This document shows, piece after piece, positions 32,276 to 39,821 of a stretch of DNA of 39,821 nt (its first letter is position 1; each line of letters opens with the position of its first letter). Where the stretch lies: assembly GCA_905233475.1 (NCBI GenBank), contig CAJOEN010000013.1, positions 1-39,821 of the forward strand, read 5' to 3'. The stretch is from an uncultured Bacteroidales bacterium (lineage in GTDB: Bacteria; Bacteroidota; Bacteroidia; Bacteroidales; P3). Made by a program: the position numbers and the translations under genes. The notes under the pieces were generated by a model, which was given only the letters and a program-made list of their open reading frames with translations, was not told where the DNA came from and searched no databases.

Positions 32276-34531
32276 TTATCTTCTGTGGTTGCCGCCGCTG
32301 TTGAGGTGGTTGCGTTCGCCGCCTTCGCGACGAGGGCCGCGGCTGTCGCCGTCGCGGCGCGGGGGACGACGGTCTCCGCTGCGGCGCGGGGCTTTCTCGG
32401 GTTCTACATAACCTTCGGGCTTGGGCAGAAGGGCTTTGCGCGAAAGGCGCATCTTGCCGCTCTTGTCGTCGAACTCAAGGAGTTTAACCTCAATCTTTTC
32501 GCCTTCGTGCACAAGGTTTTCGAGCGACGCACTGCGTGTCCAGTCGTATTCCGATATGTGCAACAGACCTTCCTTGCCCGGGAGTATCTCCACAAAAGCG
32601 CCGAACTCCACAATGCTCTTTACAGTGCCTTCGTACACCTGTCCAACTTCGGGAACGGCGATAATTCCTTTAATCCATTCGATAGCGGCCTCGATGTCGT
32701 CCTTGTTGCTCGATGCCACATCCACCTTACCCACATTGCCTTCTTCTTCGATGTTGATGATGGTGTTGGTCTCGGCCTGAATCTTTTGGATAACTTCGCC
32801 GCCTTTACCGATAACAGCGCCGATGCAGTCCTTGGGTATCTCTATCTGCACTATGCGCGGAACAAACGGTTTGTAGTCGTCGCGGGGCTTGCTGATGGTG
32901 GCCTCGATGATGTCCATGATGTGCATGCGTCCGGCGTGAGCCTGTGCGAGGGCTTTGGAGAGCACTTCGTACGAGAGTCCGTCCACTTTGATATCCATCT
33001 GGCAAGCTGTGATGCCGTCGCGGGTACCTGTTACTTTGAAGTCCATGTCGCCGAGGTGGTCCTCATCGCCGAGGATGTCGGAGAGCACAGCCCATTTGTC
33101 GCCTTTGGAGATAAGTCCCATTGCGATACCGGTAACGGGCTTGGTAATTTTTACGCCAGCGTCCATAAGTGCCAGAGTACCAGCACAAACAGTAGCCATA
33201 GACGAAGAACCGTTGCTTTCAAGTATGTCGGAAACCACACGTATGGTGTATGGATTTTCGGGACCGGTGGGTATAACCTGTTTCAGGGCACGCCAAGCAA
33301 GGTTACCATGACCTATTTCGCGGCGGCTGAGGCCGCGATTGCCTTTCACCTCGCCGGTAGCGAAGCCCGGGAAGTTGTAGTGCAGCAGGAAACTCTTGGT
33401 ACCTTCGATAACGGCACCGTCTATAATCTGCTCGTCGAGTTTGGTACCGAGGGTAACGGTGGACAGCGACTGAGTTTCGCCTCGTGTGAAGATAGCCGAA
33501 CCGTGAGCTGAAGGCAGGTAGTCCACTTCGCACCAAATGGGACGAATTTCGTCGAGTTTACGGCCATCGAGACGGGTACGTTCGTTAAGAACCATGTCGC
33601 GCATAGCCTCTTTTTCTATGTCGTGGAAATAGCGGTCTATCATGAAAGCCTTGGCAGCCAACTCCTCATCGCTGAGGTTGAGCGATTCCACGTATTCGGT
33701 TTTTATCTTTTCAAAACCTTCGGCACGCATTTGTTTGTTGGCAATGCCCTGTTTTGCAAAGTCGTAGCACTGCTGGTAAACAGCCTTGTGCATAGCTTCT
33801 TTCAATTCGGGGTCGTTCACCTCGTGGCAATACACGCGTTTTTCGGTTTTGCCTGCATCAACGGTGAGTTCGGCAATGGCCTTACACTGTATTCTGATGG
33901 CCTCGTGAGCGGCTTTAAGCGCCTCAAGCATAAGTTCTTCCGACACTTCTTTCATTTCACCTTCCACCATCATGATGTTCTCTTCGGTGGCGGCCACAAT
34001 GAGGTCGAGGTCGGCGTTTTCTATCTCATTAAGCGGAGTGTTTATCACAAATTCGCCGTTGAGGTGCGACACACGTACTTCGGACACCGGTCCGTGGAAG
34101 GGTATGTCGGATACTGCAATGGCAGAAGCGGCGGCAAGTGCTGCAAGTGCGTCGGGGGCAGTCTCTTTGTCGCCGGAGATAAGGGTTATCTGCACCTGCA
34201 CTTCGGCGTGGAAGTCGTCGGGGAAAAGAGGACGCAGGGCGCGGTCCACCAAGCGGGCTATCAGTATTTCGTGCTCCGAGGGACGGGCCTCTCGTTTGAA
34301 GAAACCTCCGGGGAAACGCCCTGTGGCGGCGTATTTCTCCTGATATTCTACCGTAAGAGGCATGAAATCCACATTCTCGCCTGCCTCTTTTTTGGCGCAC
34401 ACCGTAGCCAAAAGCATGGTGTTGTTCATTTTTACTACTGCCGAACCGTCGGCTTGTTTGGCAAGTTTGCCGGTTTCGATTTCGATAATCTGTCCGTTAC
34501 CCAAATCGATAGTTTTTTTGATGATGTTCAT
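32276..34531 (-). CDS. pnp: Polyribonucleotide nucleotidyltransferase (PNPase)
   Basis: A phosphorolytic 3'-5' exoribonuclease, trimeric, central to mRNA turnover. The 751-residue chain has two RNase PH domains (first with [17 protein letters not shown], second with [15 protein letters not shown] and the [11 protein letters not shown] and [10 protein letters not shown] blocks), a KH domain ([15 protein letters not shown]) and an S1 domain ([19 protein letters not shown]), then a basic Arg/Gly-rich tail ([11 protein letters not shown]). The start at 34531 ([13 protein letters not shown]) was preferred to the longer frame from 34582 because it agrees with the family and is preceded by a purine-rich GAAGAGAAG. 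It lies downstream of rpsO as in many bacteria. Confidence 0.97.
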   Translation of the reverse strand: MNIIKKTIDLGNGQIIEIETGKLAKQADGSAVVKMNNTMLLATVCAKKEAGENVDFMPLTVEYQEKYAATGRFPGGFFKREARPSEHEILIARLVDRALRPLFPDDFHAEVQVQITLISGDKETAPDALAALAAASAIAVSDIPFHGPVSEVRVSHLNGEFVINTPLNEIENADLDLIVAATEENIMMVEGEMKEVSEELMLEALKAAHEAIRIQCKAIAELTVDAGKTEKRVYCHEVNDPELKEAMHKAVYQQCYDFAKQGIANKQMRAEGFEKIKTEYVESLNLSDEELAAKAFMIDRYFHDIEKEAMRDMVLNERTRLDGRKLDEIRPIWCEVDYLPSAHGSAIFTRGETQSLSTVTLGTKLDEQIIDGAVIEGTKSFLLHYNFPGFATGEVKGNRGLSRREIGHGNLAWRALKQVIPTGPENPYTIRVVSDILESNGSSSMATVCAGTLALMDAGVKITKPVTGIAMGLISKGDKWAVLSDILGDEDHLGDMDFKVTGTRDGITACQMDIKVDGLSYEVLSKALAQAHAGRMHIMDIIEATISKPRDDYKPFVPRIVQIEIPKDCIGAVIGKGGEVIQKIQAETNTIINIEEEGNVGKVDVASSNKDDIEAAIEWIKGIIAVPEVGQVYEGTVKSIVEFGAFVEILPGKEGLLHISEYDWTRSASLENLVHEGEKIEVKLLEFDDKSGKMRLSRKALLPKPEGYVEPEKAPRRSGDRRPPRRDGDSRGPRREGGERNHLNSGGNHRR

Positions 34532-34618
34532 TTTTTCTTCTCTTCTTTGTATATTACTAACGGATATGCAATCGTCACGCATATCGTGTTTAACTATGTA
34601 TTCCTTTTAATACGAAGA

Positions 34619-34644
34619 AAGGCAATTAGGACTCTAATTGCCTT
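34619..34644 (-). terminator. Hairpin between rpsO and pnp
   Basis: An 11-bp perfect stem (AAGGCAATTAG / CTAATTGCCTT) with a 4-base loop, about 30 bases after the rpsO stop and about 90 before the pnp start. On the minus strand it is followed by a short T-rich TTCTTCG, so it may be a partial terminator or a processing site, as at the E. coli rpsO-pnp junction. Confidence 0.6.
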
Positions 34645-34671
34645 CAACCATAACCAAATAAATATGAAAAA

Positions 34672-34941
34672 CTATTTTCTAATGTTGAGTTCCTTGATGA
34701 TGTTACGGTAACGCTCGATGTCTTCTTTTTTGAGGTAGTCGAGCAGACGTCTGCGTTTTCCTACCAAGTGAACCAAAGCACGTTTTGTAGTAAGATCTTT
34801 TTTAGCGTTTCTCACATGCTCGGTCAAATGCTGGATTCTGAATGAGAAGAGGGCTATTTGTCCTTCGATGGAACCGGTGTCCTTCTCATTTTTACCGTAT
34901 TTTGCAAAAATTTCTTTTTTATTTTCTGCTGTTAAATACAT
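34672..34941 (-). CDS. rpsO: 30S ribosomal protein S15
   Basis: A primary-binding protein of the 30S platform that contacts 16S rRNA helices 20-22. It is 89 residues long, the universal size, with the conserved GSIEGQIALFSFRI segment (usually GSPEVQ), HLTEHVRNAKKD, and GKRRRLLDYLKKEDIERY. It is transcribed ahead of pnp in the order conserved across bacteria, with a hairpin between the two. A -7 box TAACTTTG lies at 34998-35005 on the minus strand. In E. coli S15 represses its own mRNA; no matching structure was checked here. Confidence 0.97.
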   Translation of the reverse strand: MYLTAENKKEIFAKYGKNEKDTGSIEGQIALFSFRIQHLTEHVRNAKKDLTTKRALVHLVGKRRRLLDYLKKEDIERYRNIIKELNIRK

Positions 34942-34997
34942 ACTATTTAATTAGTTTTAATCTTAAAAATATCTTTTTTCTTCTTTAAATCGGTTTG

Positions 34998-35005
34998 CAA
35001 AGTTA
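34998..35005 (-). promoter_or_regulatory. -7 promoter box for rpsO-pnp
   Basis: Minus-strand TAACTTTG followed by C, a TAnnTTTG match, about 57 bases ahead of rpsO. Confidence 0.6.
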
Positions 35006-35146
35006 CATATTTTTTTGTAAATGGAGAAATTTTTTTTCACTCTTTTTTTATCATCCACATAATATACTAAAAATCAACATTGTAACATCTCGGCCAATTT
35101 GTTGGTTTTATTTTTTAATTCAAAAAAATCATGTACAACGGTGCGG

Positions 35147-36691
35147 CTAAATCTGATTTTCGTCATCATTTTTTGCAAAAACCAGCTCAACATCATCGGA
35201 AAAAGTCCCCTCCTCTATTTCGGTGTATGGATTGGCAAGGAACACTTTACGCAAGTTGCCACAACCGGAAAAGAGGTCGTTGTTGATGTAGTCTATCATA
35301 TATGGCAGCGACACCGTATGCAGGTTTGTGCAGTTGCCGAAACAATATTCGTTGAGCGAGTGTACGCGCTCCGGTATGGCAAGCGCCCTTAGCGACGAAC
35401 AACCGTAGAAAGTGCAACCAATCTTTTCGTTTCCTTTGTCACCACTTTCGCGGCCTATCTCCGTAACACTCTGTGGCAAACGCAGTTCCTCTATCGACGA
35501 ACAACCGGCAAAAGCGTAGTCGCCGATATACTGAAGTGTGGGAGGCAAAACAATGTCGGTTAGTTGGGCGCAGTTTTCGAAAGCCGATTGTCCTATGTTC
35601 AACAATCCTTCGGGAAGTATCACCTCCTCCAGCCGGGGACATTCGGCAAAGCAGTAATCGGGAATATTTATAACATATTGCGGAATCCTGATACGGCTGA
35701 GGTTCCGGCAGCCCGAAAATGCCGCCTGCAAAAACGACGAGGTTAGTTGAGGTATGTCGAACTCCTGGCAGTTTTCGGGGCAACGCATCAGCTGCGACTG
35801 ATATTTATTGTACAATATACCGTCTTCGGAACTCAACTTGGCATTGTCCTCATCCACAGTAATATCGGTGAGTGCCGAGCAACCGTCGAAAGCACTTACG
35901 CCAACACCTTTTACATTTCTTGGGATAAACACTTCCACAAGGCTCTTGCAGTCGATAAAAGCCTGTCCATTAATCATTTGCGTACTTTCGGGCAGATTTA
36001 TTTCTGTAAGACTGGTGCAACGTGCAAAAGCCCCCGTTCCGATACGCCTCACGCCCTCGGGGATTTCGATACGCTCCAACGCGGTGCAGTCCATAAACAA
36101 CCATCCCTGTAATTTTTTGATGTTCGGACTCAAATTGATGTATTTTAAGCTGGAGCATTGCCCAAAAGCCCCTGTCCCGAGGATGATTACTGTGTCGGGA
36201 ATTTCAATGCTTTCGAGCTTGGTGCAACCCAAAAAGGCATAGCTTCCGATGGCCGTGACTCCAAAAGGAATGCGCACCTCCTCGCAATCGCACGAAACTT
36301 TGATAATAGTGGTAAAATCGTGATTGTATAATATTTCCCCCTTGCTGTCGGTATGCAGGAAAATATTGTCGGGGTGTACATCGAAGCGCCGCAGGGTGTT
36401 TTGTTTGCGGAACACGTTGCTGTGAAGGCTTTTAATTGTGGAAGGTATCACTACCTCGGTAATTTCGCCGCAGTGCTTGAAAGCGTCGGCAGATATGTGT
36501 TCGGCACCTTCGGGTATCACAACTCGGCCAGTGGTATTCTCCGGAAAAGAGAGAATTATTTTTCCGCTACTGCTGAAACGAATGCCGTTTTCGTCGAAAA
36601 ATGGGGCGGGATGTGCCTGCTCGGAGTTTTCGCTGTCGTCGTAAAACTCTTCACCCATAGGGGATTCCTGCAATTCATCAAGTTCGTCCAT
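35147..36691 (-). CDS. BspA-type leucine-rich repeat protein
   Basis: A 514-residue protein almost wholly built from about 15 LRR_5 repeats of about 23 residues, of the form IPxxVxxIGxxAFxxCxxL, as in the BspA surface proteins of Bacteroidetes and Treponema. BspA proteins bind host matrix or mediate aggregation. The N-terminus here (MDELDELQESPMGEEFYDD) is acidic and has no signal peptide or lipobox, and there is no C-terminal sorting domain, so it is probably cytoplasmic or exported by another route. It is monocistronic between the rpsO promoter and the divergent SDR gene. The repeat identity is certain; the function is not. Confidence 0.85.
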   Translation of the reverse strand: MDELDELQESPMGEEFYDDSENSEQAHPAPFFDENGIRFSSSGKIILSFPENTTGRVVIPEGAEHISADAFKHCGEITEVVIPSTIKSLHSNVFRKQNTLRRFDVHPDNIFLHTDSKGEILYNHDFTTIIKVSCDCEEVRIPFGVTAIGSYAFLGCTKLESIEIPDTVIILGTGAFGQCSSLKYINLSPNIKKLQGWLFMDCTALERIEIPEGVRRIGTGAFARCTSLTEINLPESTQMINGQAFIDCKSLVEVFIPRNVKGVGVSAFDGCSALTDITVDEDNAKLSSEDGILYNKYQSQLMRCPENCQEFDIPQLTSSFLQAAFSGCRNLSRIRIPQYVINIPDYCFAECPRLEEVILPEGLLNIGQSAFENCAQLTDIVLPPTLQYIGDYAFAGCSSIEELRLPQSVTEIGRESGDKGNEKIGCTFYGCSSLRALAIPERVHSLNEYCFGNCTNLHTVSLPYMIDYINNDLFSGCGNLRKVFLANPYTEIEEGTFSDDVELVFAKNDDENQI

Positions 36692-36779
36692 TTTTTCAAA
36701 AATATTTGTTATACCATTATTATAACGAGAGTTTTATGTTTTTTGTATTGCAAAATGCGTTTTTTCGAAAATAAAATCT

Positions 36780-36787
36780 TATCTTTG
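36780..36787 (+). promoter_or_regulatory. -7 promoter box for the SDR-meaB unit
   Basis: TATCTTTG followed by C, a TAnnTTTG match, about 53 bases before the SDR ATG. Confidence 0.6.
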
Positions 36788-36839
36788 CAAGGAAATGCTA
36801 ATTTAAATTTTATAATAAAACACTATAAATAAAAGAGAT

Positions 36840-37601
36840 ATGAGTAAAATCGTTTGCATAACCGGTGCCACGTCGGGCATAGGACGCGCCACTGCCGAAA
36901 TTTTTGCAAAAAATGGATACAACCTTATACTTACCGGAAGACGTAAAGAAAAACTTGAAACTTTGGGCGAGGAACTCGTTACAAAATACGGTATCGACCT
37001 GATGTTGCTCAATTTCGACGTCCGTAGCCGCGAGGCTGTGGACAAGGCTCTTGAGAGTCTGCCCAGCGGATGGAAAAACATCGACATACTTGTAAACAAC
37101 GCCGGTCTTGCCGTCGGTCTCGAACCTATTCAGGAAGGCACTATCGACGATTGGGAACGCATGATAGACACCAACTTAAAAGGTCTCCTATACGTGAGCC
37201 GCAAGGTATTGCCGTGGATGGCCGCCAACAAAGGGGGACATGTGTTCAACATAGCTTCCATAGCCGGCAAGGAGACCTACGCCAACGGCAATGTGTACTG
37301 CGCAACCAAAAGTGCTGTGGACAGCCTTTCGCGCGCCATGCGCATAGACATGGTGAAATACGGAATCAAGGTTACCAACGTGGCACCCGGAGCTGTGGAG
37401 ACGGAGTTCTCGGTGGTTCGTTTCAAAGGCGACCAACAGCGTGCCGACAACGTGTACAAAGGCTACGAGCCACTCACCGGCGCCGACATAGCCGACACTA
37501 TATATTATGTGGCAACACTACCCGACCACGTGTGTATCAACGACCTTGTAATAACTCCCAAGGCACAGGCTTCGGCAACAATTTTCAATAAAGAACTGTA
37601 A
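36840..37601 (+). CDS. Short-chain dehydrogenase/reductase (YdfG/serine dehydrogenase-like)
   Basis: A classical NADP-dependent SDR of 253 residues. The cofactor motif is TGATSGIG (8-15), with RR at 34-35 favouring NADP; NNAG is at 86-89, and the active site is Ser140, Tyr153 and Lys157 (YCATK). The C-terminal VAPGAVETEFSVVRFKGD segment resembles the YdfG/NADP-dependent 3-hydroxy acid (serine) dehydrogenase branch. The substrate is not certain; serine, 3-hydroxypropionate or a similar 3-hydroxy acid is likely. meaB follows after 27 bases, probably on the same message. Confidence 0.85.
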   Translation: MSKIVCITGATSGIGRATAEIFAKNGYNLILTGRRKEKLETLGEELVTKYGIDLMLLNFDVRSREAVDKALESLPSGWKNIDILVNNAGLAVGLEPIQEGTIDDWERMIDTNLKGLLYVSRKVLPWMAANKGGHVFNIASIAGKETYANGNVYCATKSAVDSLSRAMRIDMVKYGIKVTNVAPGAVETEFSVVRFKGDQQRADNVYKGYEPLTGADIADTIYYVATLPDHVCINDLVITPKAQASATIFNKEL

Positions 37602-37628
37602 TTGTTTTTGTTTGTTGAACAGCAGCTC

Positions 37629-38774
37629 ATGGAAGACAAGCACCTTCATAGCAATTTCGACTACGAGTCGGCACTGAGCGTGCAGAAAGGCATAAAACAG
37701 CCCGAAAAAGTAAGCAGTTCCTATCTGGAGAAAGTTCGTGCAAACAAACGCAAAGAGCTTACCGTTGAGGAACTTGTGAGCGGCATACTGCACGGTGACA
37801 GGACTTTGCTTAGTCGTGCCATAACGCTGATAGAGAGCACTTTACCTGCACATCAGGAAAAAGCCCAAACAGTGTTGGAACAGTGTCTTCCTTACTCTGG
37901 AAAATCGGTGCGCTTAGGCATAACGGGCGTACCGGGAGCTGGCAAAAGTACTGTTATAGAAGCACTTGGAACCATGCTCACCGCCCACAACCACAAGGTG
38001 GCAGTTCTTGCCATCGACCCAAGCAGCGAACGTAGCGGCGGTAGCATTCTCGGCGACAAGACCCGCATGGAACGTCTCAGCACCGACCCCAAGGCCTTTA
38101 TCCGTCCTTCCCCCAGCGCAGGCTCGTTGGGCGGAGTAGCACGAAAAACACGCGAAATTATCGTACTTTGCGAGGCAGCAGGTTTCGACGTGGTGATAAT
38201 AGAAACGGTGGGCGTTGGACAGAGCGAAGTGGTGGCTCATTCCATGGTGGATTTCTTCCTGCTTCTGCAACTGGCCAACACCGGCGACGAGCTACAAGGC
38301 ATAAAGCGCGGTATCATGGAAATGGCCGACATGATTGCCATCAACAAGTCGGACATCGACAAAACAAAATCGGAACTGGCCGCCACCCAGTATCGCAACG
38401 CATTGCACCTGTTTCCCGCTCCGGATTCGGGGTGGCTGCCCAAGGTGCAGCTGTGCTCGGCATACAGCGGACTGGGCATAGAAGAGCTGTGGAACAACGT
38501 TATGGATTACGTGACTTTCACCAAAAGCAACGGCTATTTCTACGCCAAACGGCAGGAACAGAACATCCGAATTTTGTACGAAACTATCGACAATATGCTG
38601 AAAGACCGTTTCTACAACGACAATACCGTGAGCGCAGGCATGGAGCAGTACAAAAAAGATATTTTGACAAACAAAATAAGCGGCTACAAGGCCGCAGAAC
38701 TGCTGGTAAACCGATACCAATGCGGGGGTCGGAATGCGGAGGCCGGAATGCGAGATTCGGTGCCCGATACATAG
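37629..38774 (+). CDS. meaB: Methylmalonyl-CoA mutase-associated GTPase MeaB (ArgK)
   Basis: A G3E-family GTPase that gates cofactor loading and protects methylmalonyl-CoA mutase from inactivation. The 381-residue protein has the P-loop GVPGAGKST (100-108), the AIDPSSERSGGSILGDKTRM segment with its Asp-rich switch, the EAAGFDVVIIETVGVGQSE block that binds Mg/GTP, and the NKSD guanine motif. The start was taken at the ATG at 37629 (MEDKHLHSNF), since the earlier frame would need a TTG at the end of the SDR gene. The matching mutase is about 20 kb upstream. The last 17 residues (from CGGRNAEAG) look foreign to the family and are encoded by a short direct repeat. Confidence 0.95.
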   Translation: MEDKHLHSNFDYESALSVQKGIKQPEKVSSSYLEKVRANKRKELTVEELVSGILHGDRTLLSRAITLIESTLPAHQEKAQTVLEQCLPYSGKSVRLGITGVPGAGKSTVIEALGTMLTAHNHKVAVLAIDPSSERSGGSILGDKTRMERLSTDPKAFIRPSPSAGSLGGVARKTREIIVLCEAAGFDVVIIETVGVGQSEVVAHSMVDFFLLLQLANTGDELQGIKRGIMEMADMIAINKSDIDKTKSELAATQYRNALHLFPAPDSGWLPKVQLCSAYSGLGIEELWNNVMDYVTFTKSNGYFYAKRQEQNIRILYETIDNMLKDRFYNDNTVSAGMEQYKKDILTNKISGYKAAELLVNRYQCGGRNAEAGMRDSVPDT

Positions 38775-38856
38775 ATGTAGGCACTATGTGCCTCCGATAA
38801 TTCGGAACCGTCTTTTGATTAAGGAAGACATAAAAAACATTATATAAAAAAGAGAC

Positions 38857-39561
38857 ATGAAAAGTAAAATTTTATTATTTAGTTTGGCGATGATTTTCGC
38901 CTTAGAGGCTTTACAAGCCCAAAATGCAGCAAAAAGCATTGTACATCTTAAAAACGGGAAACTTATACAATGCGATATTATTGGGTGGCAAAACGACACC
39001 ATAAAAGTAAAAACTCCCGATGGTACTCTGTTTGCTTACTCAATGAAAGATGTGGATAAAATATCAAATGCCTCTGTATCGAATGATAACAATACGGCAA
39101 ACAACGCACAAGAGACAACCCGATATAAAATAAGAAGATCCGGAAGAGACCTTTATATCGGCAACAAGGGTATTGACGACGCTTCGATTCACATACTTTT
39201 GGGCAATAAGCTTTATAACCAATACAGATCGGGGTACAGTAAAGCCGGATTGGGAGGTTTCTTTATCGCGACAGCAATTGCATCCACCGCATTAGGCATT
39301 TACTGGTGCATTCTTGGAGAAAATTCCTCCATAAAAACACGTGGTTATGTTTGTTGCGGAGCAGCTTGCGTTATTTTGCCAATAGGCTGCACTTTGAGAC
39401 ATATCGGCAAAAAAAGAATCGACTGGGTTGTAGATGAGTACAACCATGGACGATATGCAGCCGATATTTTCAATGTTTCGCCCGGAATCTTTCAATTTAA
39501 CGACATCGCAACAGGGAACCAGACGTATGCCCTAGGAGCAACTTTGAAATTTTCGTTTTAG
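38857..39561 (+). CDS. Exported protein of unknown function
   Basis: A 234-residue protein with a clear signal peptide (MKSKILLFSLAMIFALEALQA, cleavage near residue 21). A first domain (AKSIVHLKNGKLIQCDIIGWQNDTIKVKTPDGT) has the look of small beta-rich modules found in Bacteroidetes exported proteins; two hydrophobic helices follow (about 129-147 and 163-178), separated by an ENSSIKTRGY loop, and the chain ends in Phe (ALGATLKFSF), a signature often seen in outer-membrane proteins. I do not recognise a family. Codon use is more A/T-rich than the neighbours. No partner is in the same unit; an IS end lies about 165 bases downstream. Confidence 0.6.
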   Translation: MKSKILLFSLAMIFALEALQAQNAAKSIVHLKNGKLIQCDIIGWQNDTIKVKTPDGTLFAYSMKDVDKISNASVSNDNNTANNAQETTRYKIRRSGRDLYIGNKGIDDASIHILLGNKLYNQYRSGYSKAGLGGFFIATAIASTALGIYWCILGENSSIKTRGYVCCGAACVILPIGCTLRHIGKKRIDWVVDEYNHGRYAADIFNVSPGIFQFNDIATGNQTYALGATLKFSF

Positions 39562-39665
39562 TGCCTTACAATAAGGAGGATTTGTAAAGAAACGCACAAT
39601 TTTGACCATTTTTGGCAACATTACAGTTTTTCATAATCGTTCCTTTTTAAGAAGCAATTCTCATT

Positions 39666-39707
39666 AAGCAGTGAGGACAGGGAGCAAGCTCCCTGTCCTC
39701 ACTGCTT
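39666..39707. terminator. 20-bp perfect hairpin next to the right IS end
   Basis: Two exact 20-base arms (39666-39685 and 39688-39707), GC-rich in the core (GAGGACAGGGAG), with a very short centre; the real loop would be CAAG. A short TTTGAAAA follows. It could end the exported-protein gene from about 100 bases away, or be a repeated palindromic element into which the IS landed. Confidence 0.45.
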
Positions 39708-39726
39708 TGAAAATATTGGATTTTAA

Positions 39727-39821
39727 TTATTAGTGTCCGATAAAAAATCATAGGCAACGTAATAAAAATGTAAAGCATTGATATATAGCAATGATGTGGT
39801 TTGCCAAACAGCAATTTGTCA
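39727..39821 (+). mobile_element. Terminal fragment of an insertion sequence (right copy)
   Basis: The reverse complement of 3-97, base for base over 95 bases. The terminus TTATTAGTGTCCGATAAAA is at 39727-39745 and the body runs off the window. A frame opens at the ATG at 39791 (MMWFAKQQFV) after about 60 bases of leader, a possible transposase start. The hairpin at 39666-39707 is 19 bases upstream of the terminus. Family not determined. Confidence 0.7.

Noticed and set aside
32261-33511. Plus-strand frame of 416 codons opposite pnp
   Set aside because: Shadow of pnp; the alanine- and valine-rich translation mirrors the Arg/Gly tail of PNPase.
39562-39600. AAGGAGGA ribosome-binding-like site after the exported protein gene
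   Set aside because: No ATG, GTG or sustained frame follows at a proper distance; a TAA comes almost at once.
1-39821. Reading the whole window as a composite transposon
   Set aside because: The flanked segment holds essential core genes (dnaE, dxs, rpsO, pnp), so the flanking IS ends more likely mark chromosomal insertions or contig breaks.

Overview
The window looks like chromosomal DNA of a member of the Bacteroidetes, most likely an uncultured Bacteroidales. The evidence is the promoter type (many -7 boxes fitting TAnnTTTG ahead of genes, the pattern of the primary sigma factor of this phylum), several lipoproteins of phylum-typical families (fimbrillin-like, LEA14-like), GSCFA, BspA-type LRR and AAA_14/DUF4143 proteins, a lineage-type insert in DnaE, a PurF-like paralogue starting MGGFFG, and a rarity of strong Shine-Dalgarno sequences. 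Coding sequence is mid-GC and spacers are AT-rich. No tRNA, rRNA, CRISPR array, phage or plasmid gene was found.

Layout. 1-97: end of an insertion sequence. 104-1752 (-): crt-hbd operon (crotonase and 3-hydroxyacyl-CoA dehydrogenase). 2200-3045 (+): fimbrillin-like lipoprotein. 3076-4570 (-): MlaF/MlaE-type ABC transporter. 4688-11113 (-): a housekeeping run read smpB, pepE, dxs, pcrA/uvrD, xthA. 11260-12540 (-): O-antigen-ligase-like membrane protein. 12805-12900 (+): SRP RNA, then lipoproteins and a ROK kinase to 15279. 15377-17530 (+): B12-dependent methylmalonyl-CoA mutase. 17645-20560 (-): tandem M16 peptidase. 20810-21751 (+): membrane protein fused to a thioredoxin-like domain. 21782-26566 (-): dnaE and a GSCFA gene. 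26805-29606 (+): PurF-like protein, gpsA and a small 2[4Fe-4S] ferredoxin. 29732-32059 (-): AAA_14/DUF4143 ATPase, P-loop kinase and dCMP deaminase. 32276-34941 (-): rpsO-pnp. 35147-36691 (-): BspA-type LRR protein. 36840-38774 (+): SDR and meaB. 38857-39561 (+): exported protein. 39727-39821: a second copy of the same IS end.

The metabolic theme is acyl-CoA chemistry: methylmalonyl-CoA mutase and its chaperone MeaB fit the succinate-propionate route of Bacteroidales, and crt-hbd supply two middle steps between acetoacetyl-CoA and crotonyl-CoA. Otherwise the window is core maintenance: replication and repair (DnaE, PcrA/UvrD, XthA), RNA and ribosome functions (S15, PNPase, SmpB, SRP RNA), isoprenoid and lipid precursors (Dxs, GpsA) and envelope functions.

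The most unusual points are the near-perfect 95-bp inverted repeats closing both window ends, a full-length PurF-like protein without the N-terminal catalytic cysteine, an AAA_14/DUF4143 gene lying between two near-copies of one promoter segment with a palindrome over its own promoter, and a thiol-redox fusion protein. I saw no clear candidate for a wholly new multi-gene system; most of the window is ordinary core genome.
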